A stretch of 25,319 bases of DNA from Bacteroidota bacterium (GTDB lineage Bacteria > Bacteroidota > Bacteroidia > Bacteroidales > VadinHA17), in NCBI GenBank assembly GCA_022711195.1, contig JAKLFN010000009.1, forward strand, positions 1 through 25,319, given 5' to 3'. The first letter of the stretch is position 1. Each line of letters opens with the position of its first letter. Positions 16,280 to 24,496 of this stretch are shown in pieces. The notes beneath the pieces were generated by a model. That model saw only the letters and a list, made by a program, of their open reading frames with translations, did no database searches and was not told the origin of the DNA. The position numbers and the translations under genes were made by a program.

Positions 16280-17455
16280 TTACAGTAATCTTGTAACAAT
16301 TGTTTCGGGAAGAAGTTTAAAGTTTAACAGATCGGTGTTTTCAAGAAGAAGTAATCCTGGCCTTTTTCCTGGTTCAATAGTACCGTGAATATGTTCTGTA
16401 CAGAGAGCCTTTGCCCCGTTTAATGTTGCCCATTTAATAAGCTCTTCAAGGGCAATGCCGGGGAAGTATTCCTGTATCAGCTTTAATTCCGGCAAAATGC
16501 TTAATGAGGTATTTGAAGCCAGGGAATCAGTTCCGATAACGATATCACATCCTTCTTTGTACAGCATGCCGGCAGGCGGCATTTTATCCTCAATATACAT
16601 ATTTGACCGCGGGCAGAGGCACCAAAATGTTTTGCCTCTTTTTTGTACCTGCCTGACAGTATCGGCGTCAGCACAGGTATTATGAACAAGAATCAGGTTT
16701 CCCGACATTGTCACCTCATCGAATATTGCCGAGATATGGCTGGCAGGAAGCTCTGGCGTACCCTTAAGCATTCCCGGGACCATGAGTGCTTCACGGATGG
16801 GGCCCGACTGATCCTTCAGAAACTGAGCCTCGCCGTCTGTTTCCATAAAGTGAATAGAGGTGATACTGTTATTTCTTGTTTTTTCTTTAAGAAGCCTGAA
16901 CAGTGTAAGCGATACAGTATATGCAGTATGAGGCACCAGGGAGTAAGGCAGACCTGATTTCTCTGCTTCAGCTGCAACATCCGATATATCATCAATACGC
17001 TTCTGTGCTTTTTCAGGGTCTAAACCAAAAACCTCCAGCATGTTATAATAGTATAGCGGACTCTTTCTCTTCAGGTCAAATGTAACAGTTGTATTACAGA
17101 TATCAGAACAGGCCACGACTCCTTCAGAAACCATTGACTGGCTGGCTCTTTCTGCAGCAGATGCCTCGTCGGTGTGTACATGTTTCCGCGAATTGCTTAT
17201 GTGTACAAGAAATTCTCCCAGCCCTGTTTTCTGTGGAATGGCATTCTTAAGATGTGACAATTCAAGGTGGCAGTGACAGTTTACGAACCCCGGTATAATT
17301 ATTCCATTATAAAATTCAATACCAGGACTCTCCTTCGATAAGCTGCCGGATTTATCGATGCTTATTATCGTGCCATCATCATCTGCAGATATTACTGCCC
17401 TTTTCAGGGGAGGGCCTGAATTTGTTACGACATACTGGGCTGCAATTCGTCTCAT
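16280..17455 (-). CDS. Metal-dependent amidohydrolase, nucleoside/nucleobase deaminase type
   Basis: The metal-binding set of the MTA/SAH/guanine-deaminase branch of the amidohydrolase superfamily is complete in these 391 residues: HCHLELSH (His61, His63), PHTAYTVS (His176), IHFMET (His202, Glu205), HNT (His258) and GTDSLASN (Asp310). The flanking small beta-sandwich parts are at 1-55 and 345-391. It therefore most likely deaminates a purine or nucleoside in the cytoplasm. Candidates are SAH or 5'-methylthioadenosine, guanine, or aminofutalosine of the alternative menaquinone pathway; the sequence does not decide. No other futalosine genes are in the window. Its ATG overlaps the stop of the upstream lipoprotein gene by four bases (ATGA), and the radical SAM gene follows after 9 bases. 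Confidence 0.83.
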   Translation of the reverse strand: MRRIAAQYVVTNSGPPLKRAVISADDDGTIISIDKSGSLSKESPGIEFYNGIIIPGFVNCHCHLELSHLKNAIPQKTGLGEFLVHISNSRKHVHTDEASAAERASQSMVSEGVVACSDICNTTVTFDLKRKSPLYYYNMLEVFGLDPEKAQKRIDDISDVAAEAEKSGLPYSLVPHTAYTVSLTLFRLLKEKTRNNSITSIHFMETDGEAQFLKDQSGPIREALMVPGMLKGTPELPASHISAIFDEVTMSGNLILVHNTCADADTVRQVQKRGKTFWCLCPRSNMYIEDKMPPAGMLYKEGCDIVIGTDSLASNTSLSILPELKLIQEYFPGIALEELIKWATLNGAKALCTEHIHGTIEPGKRPGLLLLENTDLLNFKLLPETIVTRLL

Positions 17456-18255
17456 AAGGGATCCATCATGAAATTGAAAGAGCTTAACTCAATCCTGGCA
17501 TGTTTATCCCACTCGTCAATATCGTTCTCACAGTTATAAAAGATAGTCCTCATCACCGTCGGGCGTGTCGATTCCACACGGCCGGTATATATATATTCAT
17601 ACTGGTAGCCGTCTTTGAAGTATTCAATTTCGGGGAGCCATCTTTTCCTGCCTGTTTCTATACTGTCAGCATCAACGAGGTAAGCTGCGAAATGAGGCCT
17701 GAAAGATTTATCGTCGGGGTAGATTCTTGCATTGAAAACAAGCCTGAACGAACAGGGCGGTGACAAGGCATTATCTGTGGCAGGATCACCTTGCCGGTCA
17801 GGATCAGGCAGGCGGAAGATGTTGTAATCGGCTGATAGCCGGCCTTCAGCCTCTTCCTGTTGTGAAATAATTGTCTGCAGGGCAGACTGTTCTTCGTTCA
17901 TCTCACGGATCAGCCTGTCGTGTATCTTTACCAGTTTTTCTGGCTTGGTATTGAAATAATAGTTCATTGTGCTGTTCATGGTTTCGTATGTATAACCATG
18001 ACCTTCTACAATATCGATATAATTGCTTACGCTGTCTCTGCCGTAAAACTGGTATCTTATGGCAGGAAGTGAAAGCAGGCCGTTGGCAATGTAGATATCT
18101 GAAAGGATGGATATAAATTCCTTCTCGGGGATCAGCTTGCCATGCTCAACCTTATCTCTTGGGTTCGTGCATGATTGAATAAAAAGAAGTATCAGGAAGG
18201 CTGCCAGGAGGCTTCCGGAAGGTCTGAAAATATGTATGAAGGAATTCCTGTTCAT
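17452..18255 (-). CDS. DUF4296-like lipoprotein
   Basis: The N-terminus is a lipoprotein signal: basic MNRNSFIHIFRPSG, a hydrophobic stretch and the lipobox IQSC with Cys29. Then comes a segment like DUF4296 (about 40-125): KLIPEKEFISILSDIYIANG, a DSV..Y stretch, YTYETMNSTMNYYFNTKPEK and an end like KLVKIHDRLIREMNEEQ. DUF4296 proteins are Bacteroidota lipoproteins without known function. The second half (about 140-267) is a beta-rich region I do not recognise. I start at ATG 18255, overlapping the permease stop by four bases; an earlier in-frame ATG (18297) would add 14 residues within the permease gene and bury the signal peptide. Lying between a Lol/FtsX-type permease and an amidohydrolase, it is probably anchored in a membrane facing the periplasm. 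Confidence 0.85.
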   Translation of the reverse strand: MNRNSFIHIFRPSGSLLAAFLILLFIQSCTNPRDKVEHGKLIPEKEFISILSDIYIANGLLSLPAIRYQFYGRDSVSNYIDIVEGHGYTYETMNSTMNYYFNTKPEKLVKIHDRLIREMNEEQSALQTIISQQEEAEGRLSADYNIFRLPDPDRQGDPATDNALSPPCSFRLVFNARIYPDDKSFRPHFAAYLVDADSIETGRKRWLPEIEYFKDGYQYEYIYTGRVESTRPTVMRTIFYNCENDIDEWDKHARIELSSFNFMMDPL

Positions 18256-19469
18256 CTGTTCAGGTATTTCTTGGTAAGATAGCGGACAGGATACCATGCT
18301 GCCCAGAAGCCTATCAGAAGGACTGTAACCAGGACAATAATGAAATCAGGCACTGTCATTACAACCGGATAATGATCCATAATGAGAGTCTCTCCCTGTA
18401 GTTTTACAAATCCGTAAGTCTGCTGAAGCCAGCAAACGATGAATCCCAGAAGCAGTCCGGCAACAGCTCCGATAATAGATATAAGCCATCCCTCAAAAAT
18501 AAATATCTTTCTGATAAGGGTGTTGTTTGCACCCAGGCTTTTAAGTATCTCTATATCACGTTCTTTTTCAATGATGAGCATTGTGAGTGATCCGATGATA
18601 TTGAACGAGGCAATAATGAGTATAAGGGTAAGAATGAGGAATATAGCCAGTCTTTCCGATTTCATTACCTTATAGAATATCTCCTGCTGTTCATATTTAT
18701 TCCTCACCAGGAAGCCCTGGCCGAATATCCCGGCAACTGTTTTCTGAATTATCTTTTCGTTGGCATCGCCATTAAACCTGATCTCAACAGAGCTGACTCC
18801 TTTTTCGTTTTCAATCAGTTCCCGTGCAAAATCCAGGGGCAGGTAAACATACTTTGAATCAAACTCCTGTTCGATCTGAAATATTCCTGAAACAGTAATA
18901 TAATCGGTGTTCAGGGCCTCCTCGGGAATAATGGTGTTTCCCCTTGTTTTTGAAGGAACCGTTATCCAGAGCGGATTAATGAATGCCACACGAAGTCCGA
19001 GATATTGTGCTATACCGGCGCCTGCCACCGCAAAAGGTCTTCCCGACTGAGCCCTCAGGACGAAGTTTCCCTCCCACATGGAGCTGTCGATGCCGGTCAC
19101 TTTTGAGTAATTCTCGTCAACACCCTTTATGGTCGCGATATATTGTTGTTTTTCATATTTCAGGAGGGCATTTTCTTCAAGTGTCAGGGAATAGCATGAT
19201 ACACCGTTGACTTGCGAAAGAAGCCTGAGTTTTGCTGTATCCGGGATAAATGTTTTTCCTTCAACGGCTGTGATCTTTAAATCAGGATCAACAGTATTGA
19301 AAATCGACCTTACCAGTGTTTCCAGGCCATTGAATACGGAGAGTATAATGATGAGAGCCATCGTACCCACTGTCACTCCTGCCACGGAAACAGCAGAGAT
19401 CACGTTTATCGCGTTCCTCGATTTCTTCGCGAAAAGGTACCTCCTGGCTATATAAACAGACAATCTCAC
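18252..19469 (-). CDS. ABC transporter permease, LolC/LolE (FtsX) type
   Basis: The 405-residue protein has the topology of the family: one membrane segment near 22-45 (INVISAVSVAGVTVGTMALIIILSVFNG), a large periplasmic domain (about 50-270) and three membrane segments at the C-terminus (about 272-300, 315-345 and 365-390). The opening ARRYLFAKKSRNAINVISAVSV is typical of LolC/E-type subunits, which with an ATPase release lipoproteins from the inner membrane toward the outer membrane. No matching LolD ATPase is nearby, so the ATPase must be elsewhere. The ATG overlaps the methyltransferase stop by four bases and its stop overlaps the DUF4296-like gene in the same way. A permease of this type behind rbfA is, from memory, a recurring Bacteroidota arrangement. 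Confidence 0.87.
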   Translation of the reverse strand: MRLSVYIARRYLFAKKSRNAINVISAVSVAGVTVGTMALIIILSVFNGLETLVRSIFNTVDPDLKITAVEGKTFIPDTAKLRLLSQVNGVSCYSLTLEENALLKYEKQQYIATIKGVDENYSKVTGIDSSMWEGNFVLRAQSGRPFAVAGAGIAQYLGLRVAFINPLWITVPSKTRGNTIIPEEALNTDYITVSGIFQIEQEFDSKYVYLPLDFARELIENEKGVSSVEIRFNGDANEKIIQKTVAGIFGQGFLVRNKYEQQEIFYKVMKSERLAIFLILTLILIIASFNIIGSLTMLIIEKERDIEILKSLGANNTLIRKIFIFEGWLISIIGAVAGLLLGFIVCWLQQTYGFVKLQGETLIMDHYPVVMTVPDFIIVLVTVLLIGFWAAWYPVRYLTKKYLNR

Positions 19470-20284
19470 AATTTTTCTTTTTGCGCTGTAACAAGCAATC
19501 CCGTCCCTGTGCTATGTCTGAAACGGACATCAAAAAAATTAAGTATCAGGGCTATGGGAAAAATGATAATATAATAAAAAGGAAGAAGGATGAAAAACAA
19601 CTTTGATAAGTTGAGCATTTTAACCGGGTACTTCATCGAAAGCTTCCATGATATACTCCCGGGAGTTCCATAGGTGTACTCTGTACTGATCGACGTAAAG
19701 CCAGCCCTGGAAAGCTTTGAACGGATCTCTTCAATACTGTATCCGTTTCTTACATGTTCGCCAATGAATGATTCATCTTCACTTTCGTGTACATCCGAGC
19801 CGCCTCTGTCGGATGGAGTTGAAATCAGAAGATATCCTTTGTCCTTAAGTGAGCTGAAGAAGTTCCCGAAAACCTTCTCATCATCATTGATATGTTCCAT
19901 CACATCAACAGAGAGTATCAGGTCAAAACTATCCGGTTTCCTGAATGTGGTCAGATCACCGGTAATGAATTTCACCTTTTCTGATTTTCCTGTCCTCCCG
20001 AAAAAATCATTGCCATCGGCCACCTCGGTACTGTTTATGTCGATGCCGGTGATGTGCCAGCCGGGATTCATCCTGCACATTCGCCATGAATACTGGCCCA
20101 TTCCGGAACCTGCATCAAGGACAGATGCATCGGGAGAAAGTTTAAGGCCGATCACCCGCAGAGTTTTTTTTACATGCCAGGTCCTGAGGAGAAGAAGATC
20201 GACCAGAGAGTAGAGCAGCTTTCTCTTGTAAGGTGCTCCTGAGAAAAACTTTCCCAGGGATCTTTTTATAGGTTCATACTGCAT
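19466..20284 (-). CDS. Class I SAM-dependent methyltransferase with C-terminal membrane segment
   Basis: The Rossmann methyltransferase core has motif I VLDAGSGMGQY (55-65), the acidic ribose contact GIDIN (80-84), motif IV-like LILSVDVMEHI and the following LKDKGYLLISTPS. After this come EDESFIGEHVRNGYSIEEI and then a hydrophobic region (about 227-250) that probably embeds in the membrane, ending with the basic VRFRHSTGTGLLVTAQKEKL. It resembles small-molecule or lipid methyltransferases of the Methyltransf_11/25 group; the substrate is unknown. The ATG lies five bases after the rbfA stop, and its end overlaps the permease gene (ATGA). Confidence 0.83.
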   Translation of the reverse strand: MQYEPIKRSLGKFFSGAPYKRKLLYSLVDLLLLRTWHVKKTLRVIGLKLSPDASVLDAGSGMGQYSWRMCRMNPGWHITGIDINSTEVADGNDFFGRTGKSEKVKFITGDLTTFRKPDSFDLILSVDVMEHINDDEKVFGNFFSSLKDKGYLLISTPSDRGGSDVHESEDESFIGEHVRNGYSIEEIRSKLSRAGFTSISTEYTYGTPGSISWKLSMKYPVKMLNLSKLFFILLPFYYIIIFPIALILNFFDVRFRHSTGTGLLVTAQKEKL

Positions 20285-20289
20285 TATTT

Positions 20290-20637
20290 TCAGGATTTCA
20301 GCAGCCGGTCAATTTTATCAATATAGTCGAGACTATCGTCAATGTGGAAGACAATTTCAGGTACAATGCGAAGCTGCGACCTTACTTTGTGGCCCAGCTC
20401 AAACCGGATCTTGTGTGCATGCTCCTGTATAGAAACAAGAATTTCATCATGATTCTGGGAAGGGAAGATGCTTATAAATATTTTCGCGAACGAAAGATCG
20501 GGGCTGACCCTTACTTTTGTGATGGAGATCATTTTCCCGGGGGCAAATTCACTGCCTTTACGGAGAAATATCTCTGCCACCTCCTTTTGTATAAGCCTGG
20601 CTACTTTTTTCTGCCTTGTCGATTCTGTTGCTTCCAA
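20290..20637 (-). CDS. rbfA: Ribosome-binding factor A
   Basis: RbfA binds the 30S subunit near the 5' helix of 16S rRNA during late assembly and cold adaptation. The 115-residue size and the KH-like core are as expected: STRQKKVARLIQKEVAEIFL, ITKVRVSPDLSFAKIFISIF, and KVRSQLRIVPEIVFHIDDSLDYIDKIDRLL, whose ending matches the usual R..P.L.F..D.S.....I..LL. It heads a seven-gene operon. The ATG at 20637 is preceded by a good -7 box (20658-20665), so the leader is short. It is divergent from trpS. Confidence 0.95.
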   Translation of the reverse strand: MEATESTRQKKVARLIQKEVAEIFLRKGSEFAPGKMISITKVRVSPDLSFAKIFISIFPSQNHDEILVSIQEHAHKIRFELGHKVRSQLRIVPEIVFHIDDSLDYIDKIDRLLKS

Positions 20638-20657
20638 AGTATCTTGTATTAGAGTGG

Positions 20658-20665
20658 CAAAGATA
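20658..20665 (-). promoter_or_regulatory. -7 promoter box of the rbfA operon
   Basis: The minus strand reads TATCTTTG, an exact TAnnTTTG match, ending 20 bases before the rbfA ATG at 20637. I see no TTG at the usual -33 distance. The C-rich/G-rich repeat begins about 30 bases further upstream. Confidence 0.45.
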
Positions 20666-20694
20666 CTATTTTTTAAAAGTATTGCCTTCTGCTA

Positions 20695-20739
20695 CCACCC
20701 TCCATCCCTTACCTTTAAGGGAGGGACCCGGAGGGAGGG
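20695..20739 (+). repeat. C-rich/G-rich palindromic repeat element between rbfA and trpS
   Basis: CCACCCTCCATCCCTTACCT (20695-20714) followed by TTAAGGGAGGGA and CCCGGAGGGAGGG. The C-rich arm pairs with either G-rich arm. It has the same plan as the copy in metH. It sits between the two divergent promoters and is the only GC-rich block in this AT-rich 193-base spacer. Confidence 0.55.
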
Positions 20740-20776
20740 CTTCAGAACCTTTCCGCATCCGGCTGTGGCATTATTA

Positions 20777-20810
20777 TTTGTGATTAAGAAAGAAAAATAA
20801 ATTAGCTTTG
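20777..20810 (+). promoter_or_regulatory. Promoter of trpS (Bacteroidota -33/-7 type)
   Basis: TTTG at 20777-20780, a 22-base spacer and TAGCTTTG at 20803-20810, an exact TAnnTTTG match. The -7 box ends 20 bases before the trpS ATG, predicting a short leader. Confidence 0.6.
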
Positions 20811-20830
20811 CATGATTTTTAATTAATGAT

Positions 20831-21820
20831 ATGGATACGGTAGTAAGCGGAATAAGATCAACAGGTAACCTGCACCTTGGCAATTATTTTGGTGCAGTTA
20901 CAAACTTCCTGAAGATGCAGAGGGAGAATAATTGTTATTTCTTTATTGCTGATTACCATGCACTCACAACACATCCCAAGTCGGAACACCTTCATAATAA
21001 CATAAAACAGGTGCTGGCTGAATATCTTGCCTGCGGTATTGATCCGGAGATTGCAACAATCTTTATTCAGAGCGATGTGCCTGAAGTCACGGAATTGTAT
21101 CTGCTGCTCAATATGAATGCTTATGTAGGTGAACTGGAAAGAACAACATCTTTCAAGGAAAAGATCCGCAAGCAGCCCGACAATATAAATGCAGGCCTGC
21201 TTACATATCCTGTTTTAATGGCTGCCGACATCATCATACATAAAGCACATAAGGTGCCTGTAGGCAAAGACCAGGAACAGCATCTTGAGATGACACGAAG
21301 ATTTGCCAGAAGGTTCAATACAATGTATGAGGTAGACTATTTTCCTGAGCCAGATGCCTATAATTTCGGAAAGCAGCTCGTTAAGATCCCCGGCCTCGAT
21401 GGTACCGGTAAAATGGGCAAAAGTGAGGGGAACGGCATATTCCTTTCCGACACACCACAGGAAATCAGGAAGAAAGTGATGAGGGCTGTTACCGATACCG
21501 GGCCTCAGAAACCCGGAGAAAAGCCCAGCGAAGCGGTACAGAATCTTTTTACCATCATGGATGTAGTATCAGATCCGGCTGTCGTTAGTTTCTTCAGGGA
21601 AAAACATGCCACTTGTGAAATACGTTATGGCGACATGAAGAAACAGCTGGCAGAAGATATTGTTAAAGTTACCGAACCAATAAGGGAAAGAATTCTCGAT
21701 ATCCTTGGCGATAACAGGTTCATGGCAAGGGTCGTGGCACAGGGAGCAGAAAAAGCTCGTGCAAGCGCCTCTAAAACCATCCGTGAGGTCAGGGAAATCA
21801 TTGGATACAGGCCATTCTGA
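20831..21820 (+). CDS. trpS: Tryptophanyl-tRNA synthetase
   Basis: TrpS charges tRNA-Trp with tryptophan. The 329-residue class Ic enzyme has the HIGH-type motif HLGN (15-18) in STGNLHLGNYFGAV, and the KMSKS motif as KMGKS (194-198). The active-site segment PVLMAADIIIHKAHKVPVGKDQEQHLE, with the Gln-rich QEQH, is typical of bacterial TrpRS. Length and start are normal. It has its own promoter just upstream and lies alone between the divergent rbfA operon and the convergent TonB-receptor gene. A stack of palindromes after its stop may end transcription. Confidence 0.97.
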   Translation: MDTVVSGIRSTGNLHLGNYFGAVTNFLKMQRENNCYFFIADYHALTTHPKSEHLHNNIKQVLAEYLACGIDPEIATIFIQSDVPEVTELYLLLNMNAYVGELERTTSFKEKIRKQPDNINAGLLTYPVLMAADIIIHKAHKVPVGKDQEQHLEMTRRFARRFNTMYEVDYFPEPDAYNFGKQLVKIPGLDGTGKMGKSEGNGIFLSDTPQEIRKKVMRAVTDTGPQKPGEKPSEAVQNLFTIMDVVSDPAVVSFFREKHATCEIRYGDMKKQLAEDIVKVTEPIRERILDILGDNRFMARVVAQGAEKARASASKTIREVREIIGYRPF

Positions 21821-21825
21821 AGGAA

Positions 21826-21848
21826 AGCCAGGCCTCGGGAGCCTGGCT
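21826..21848. terminator. Stem-loop after trpS, possible bidirectional 3' end
   Basis: AGCCAGGC (21826-21833) and GCCTGGCT (21841-21848) form a perfect 8-bp stem with a seven-base loop, starting five bases after the trpS stop. There is no U-run on the plus side and only TTT on the minus side, so it is not a textbook intrinsic terminator. Two further palindromes follow at 21851-21866 and 21882-21899. Confidence 0.5.
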
Positions 21849-21850
21849 GT

Positions 21851-21866
21851 ACTTGAATGATCAAGT
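21851..21866. repeat. Perfect 16-bp inverted repeat between trpS and TonB receptor gene
   Basis: ACTTGA, loop ATGA, TCAAGT. A weak AT-rich hairpin directly behind the GC-rich stem after trpS. Confidence 0.45.
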
Positions 21867-21881
21867 GTATGATTGAGATTG

Positions 21882-21899
21882 CCTGTGTAATTACATAGG
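21882..21899. repeat. Near-perfect 18-bp palindrome between trpS and TonB receptor gene
   Basis: CCTGTGTAATTACATAGG is its own reverse complement except at one symmetric pair (G/T), centred on AATT with no loop. The lack of a loop and the symmetry fit a dimeric protein-binding site better than an RNA hairpin, though no promoter is known to lie here. Confidence 0.45.
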
Positions 21900-21933
21900 T
21901 TCAAATTACGTGCCAAAAATCGTTTTTTAGCCT

Positions 21934-24339
21934 CTAAAAGTCAACTTTCAGGGAAAAAATCAGGTTCCTGCCTGCAGAAACTATACCTGACGAATAGGGC
22001 CTGTACCTGACATCAAAAATATTCTCAATACCGGCCATAAGTGTAATATGGCTGACGATCCTGTATTTCATCTTGTAATTTATGGTTATCCATCCGGGCG
22101 ACCAGGGAAGCCCTTCTTTATCCGCAGCATACATATATGACTTCTCAAGTTCCGAAGGAGCCATCTTTTCATGTTTCTTTGCCCCGTTATAGTTTGAATA
22201 TAAGTCAGCTTCCAGTTTGTCTGTACCGAGAAGTAAATGGGTTGAACCAAATAACGGTGCCGCATGCCGGAGCGGATCGCCATTTTCTTCATACCCTTCT
22301 GTAAGATTGAGAGCCGATTTAAGTGATAGATGCCGCATAATATTTACCTGAAGGTTGAAACTAAAGCCATTAACAACCGCTGAACCACTGTTCGTAATAG
22401 CTTCAACCTTGCTCATTTCACCCAGGTAATTTATTGAGTCGTGACCATCAAATATGAAATCATTTCTCACCATGGCATTGTTAAGCCAGGTATGATAAAG
22501 GGTAAGTTCGGTATGAATAACTTTTCCGAATTCCTTTGAAAGGCTCAGGTCGATATTCCATGCATATTCCGGTTTAAGTCCCGGATTTGGAACGACAACA
22601 ACTCCCGGCGCTGAATCAAACACTTTTCCTGCATCATCAAGGTTTGGCGCCCTGAATCCTGTTGATACATTGATGCCTGAATGGAATCGGTCGGTAACCC
22701 TCCATACCATGCCTGCCGATCCGGTCAAAGCTCCTCCGGAAATATCGATTTCAGAAAACGGAAAGTTATAAAATGAATTGTCCTCTATCGTCGACCTGAG
22801 AGATGTGTAATTATATCTTATACCTGAGTTCAGTGTGAGGGATGGAAACAGGTTGTTCTTATATCCGCCATACAATGATAGTCCGGTATATTTGTTGTCT
22901 CCATCAGGGTACCGTGGGCCGGCAGCATTAGTAGCGCCTGAGAGAATATTCCTGGTTTGTGCAACCGATACAATATCGTTATAAACAGCTTCAAGGCCAT
23001 ATCTTATTGTCTCATTCCCGGTTCGTATTGATTTGTCAAAATCGGCATTGAGAGAAAAGATCGTAACCTTTTCCGCCTGTTCATTAATCAGGGCTTTTCC
23101 GAAACCCCTGTCATGCCTGCTCTCTTTGTATCTCTGATGTGCTGCTATGATGACAGCATTGTCATAAAGCCGGGTCTTTCTGACTGTTTTAAGATGTATA
23201 CTGTTCATCATCCACTCCTGGGGGCCATAATACCAGTCGCCATAGCGCAGGATTCCTGATCGGTATTGTATCAGCCTGTCATATCGGGGGACATCAGAAA
23301 GCCTCGAGAAATGGTTCGAAATGATGATCTGCGCATCAGGTGAAATCTTTATTCCCAGCTTGTTCATCATATTGACCTGGGAATAGCCTGAGCTTACCTG
23401 TACTCTGGGATCAGGATTAACCACCACAGTATCATTCAGACCGGTCCTGGTCACATATTCGGGTCTCAGGTAACTGTTGTTTTTCCTTGAACCCATCCTC
23501 AGGTCATCATAGTCAGACCAGCTCAGGCTTGTCAGGAAAGAAATTTTCTTCGACCCGGCATTGAAACCGAAATGAAAGGACTTTTCCTTGTTTGCAGATG
23601 AGAATCGCATAAGGGCATCAGCCTTGAATAAAGGTTTCTCTGTCCCTGTAAAAAGCGGCTCCCTGGTTTGAAAATCCATTACACCGCCAATAGCATCGCT
23701 TCCATAAACTACAGCTCCGGGGCCGAAAATTATTTCTGTCGATTCAACAGAAGAGGGATCGAGGGAAATTATATTCTGGATATTGCCTTCGCGGTAAATG
23801 GCATTGTTCATTCTGATTCCATCTACTACTATCAGAACCCTGTTCGTGGCAAAGCCCCTTATCATGGGGTTTCCCCCACCCAGCTGGCTTTTCTGGATGA
23901 ACACTTCATCAGAAATCCCTATCAGATCGGCAGCTGTTTGTGGATTCTGGATCTCAAGTGCAGGCAGGGAAATGGTAGCCACACGATTTGGTACCTCATT
24001 TTTTCTTTCCTCATGGCGGCTTGCAGAAATGACAAATTCCTCTATTTCAAAAAGCTTTCTGGAAAGCCTGATGATATACCGTGCCTCCTCAAGTTCTTGT
24101 TCCGATATGCACTTTCTGTCATAAGTGAAATGCTGGAAACAGATAGTCGTCTCTCCTTTCAGTATAGTTATATCGGCTTTCCCCGACTTGTTAGAATGTA
24201 CATATTTTGTCCTGCTGCTGTTTGAGATTATAACATCAGAAACAGGCTTATTGTCTTCGCTGTCGATGATAGTGACAGTCTGGGGAAATAAGGGTAAGAA
24301 ATCAAAGAGAATAATAAAAAGCAATAAATGAGATCTCAT
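21934..24339 (-). CDS. TonB-dependent outer-membrane receptor, heme/hemoglobin-receptor-like
   Basis: An 801-residue outer-membrane active transporter. A signal peptide (1-20, MRSHLLLFIILFDFLPLFPQ) is followed by a short carboxypeptidase-regulatory-like beta domain (about 21-92), a TonB-box-like EEFVISASRHEER (100-112), the plug domain (about 113-225) and a barrel to the C-terminal Phe (SLKVDF). The plug stretch PMIRGFATNRVLIVVDGIRMN (158-178), then REGNIQNIISLDPSSVESTE, is what I associate with hemoglobin/transferrin/lactoferrin and hemin receptors. Heme or an iron complex is therefore the likely cargo, but this is a family guess; no heme-use genes, surface lipoprotein or TonB are adjacent. 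The promoter -7 box is close to the start, so no riboswitch fits. It is divergent from the DUF3352-like gene. Confidence 0.87.
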   Translation of the reverse strand: MRSHLLLFIILFDFLPLFPQTVTIIDSEDNKPVSDVIISNSSRTKYVHSNKSGKADITILKGETTICFQHFTYDRKCISEQELEEARYIIRLSRKLFEIEEFVISASRHEERKNEVPNRVATISLPALEIQNPQTAADLIGISDEVFIQKSQLGGGNPMIRGFATNRVLIVVDGIRMNNAIYREGNIQNIISLDPSSVESTEIIFGPGAVVYGSDAIGGVMDFQTREPLFTGTEKPLFKADALMRFSSANKEKSFHFGFNAGSKKISFLTSLSWSDYDDLRMGSRKNNSYLRPEYVTRTGLNDTVVVNPDPRVQVSSGYSQVNMMNKLGIKISPDAQIIISNHFSRLSDVPRYDRLIQYRSGILRYGDWYYGPQEWMMNSIHLKTVRKTRLYDNAVIIAAHQRYKESRHDRGFGKALINEQAEKVTIFSLNADFDKSIRTGNETIRYGLEAVYNDIVSVAQTRNILSGATNAAGPRYPDGDNKYTGLSLYGGYKNNLFPSLTLNSGIRYNYTSLRSTIEDNSFYNFPFSEIDISGGALTGSAGMVWRVTDRFHSGINVSTGFRAPNLDDAGKVFDSAPGVVVVPNPGLKPEYAWNIDLSLSKEFGKVIHTELTLYHTWLNNAMVRNDFIFDGHDSINYLGEMSKVEAITNSGSAVVNGFSFNLQVNIMRHLSLKSALNLTEGYEENGDPLRHAAPLFGSTHLLLGTDKLEADLYSNYNGAKKHEKMAPSELEKSYMYAADKEGLPWSPGWITINYKMKYRIVSHITLMAGIENIFDVRYRPYSSGIVSAGRNLIFSLKVDF

Positions 24340-24496
24340 AATTCAGCGTTATGCAATCATCAAAATTAGCAAAAAGTATTCCGCGAGTAGAGGAATTATA
24401 ACCATCTATTTTTTAAATATCTCATTGCCACTCACGTTTGCATTTTAATCTTGGTTATATTTCATAATTTTAGAGAATTCTTTTACAGGCAGTCAG
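24340..24496. other. Divergent spacer between TonB receptor gene and the right-end gene
   Basis: An AT-rich 157-base spacer. It holds the receptor -7 box. On the plus side TTTG (24437-24440) and TATATTTC (24456-24463, last base off consensus) are a weak promoter candidate with a spacer of only 15. I see no gene, repeat or riboswitch. Confidence 0.3.
24361..24368 (-). promoter_or_regulatory. -7 promoter box of the TonB receptor gene
   Basis: The minus strand reads TAATTTTG, an exact TAnnTTTG match, 21 bases upstream of the receptor ATG at 24339. No clear -33 TTG is seen. Confidence 0.4.

Noticed and set aside
20760..20785. Possible sigma-54 (-24/-12) promoter ahead of trpS (TGGCAT near 20766)
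   Set aside because: The GC dinucleotide expected ten bases after GG is missing (TG instead), and a clean -33/-7 promoter explains the start.
23668..24225. 185-codon plus-strand frame inside the TonB receptor gene
   Set aside because: It is antisense to the plug domain, whose conserved motifs are clearly on the minus strand; no family resemblance.
24340..24496. Cobalamin riboswitch controlling the TonB receptor, which would link it to MetH
   Set aside because: The spacer is only 157 bases, the -7 box leaves a leader of about 15 bases, and no B12-box sequence is seen.
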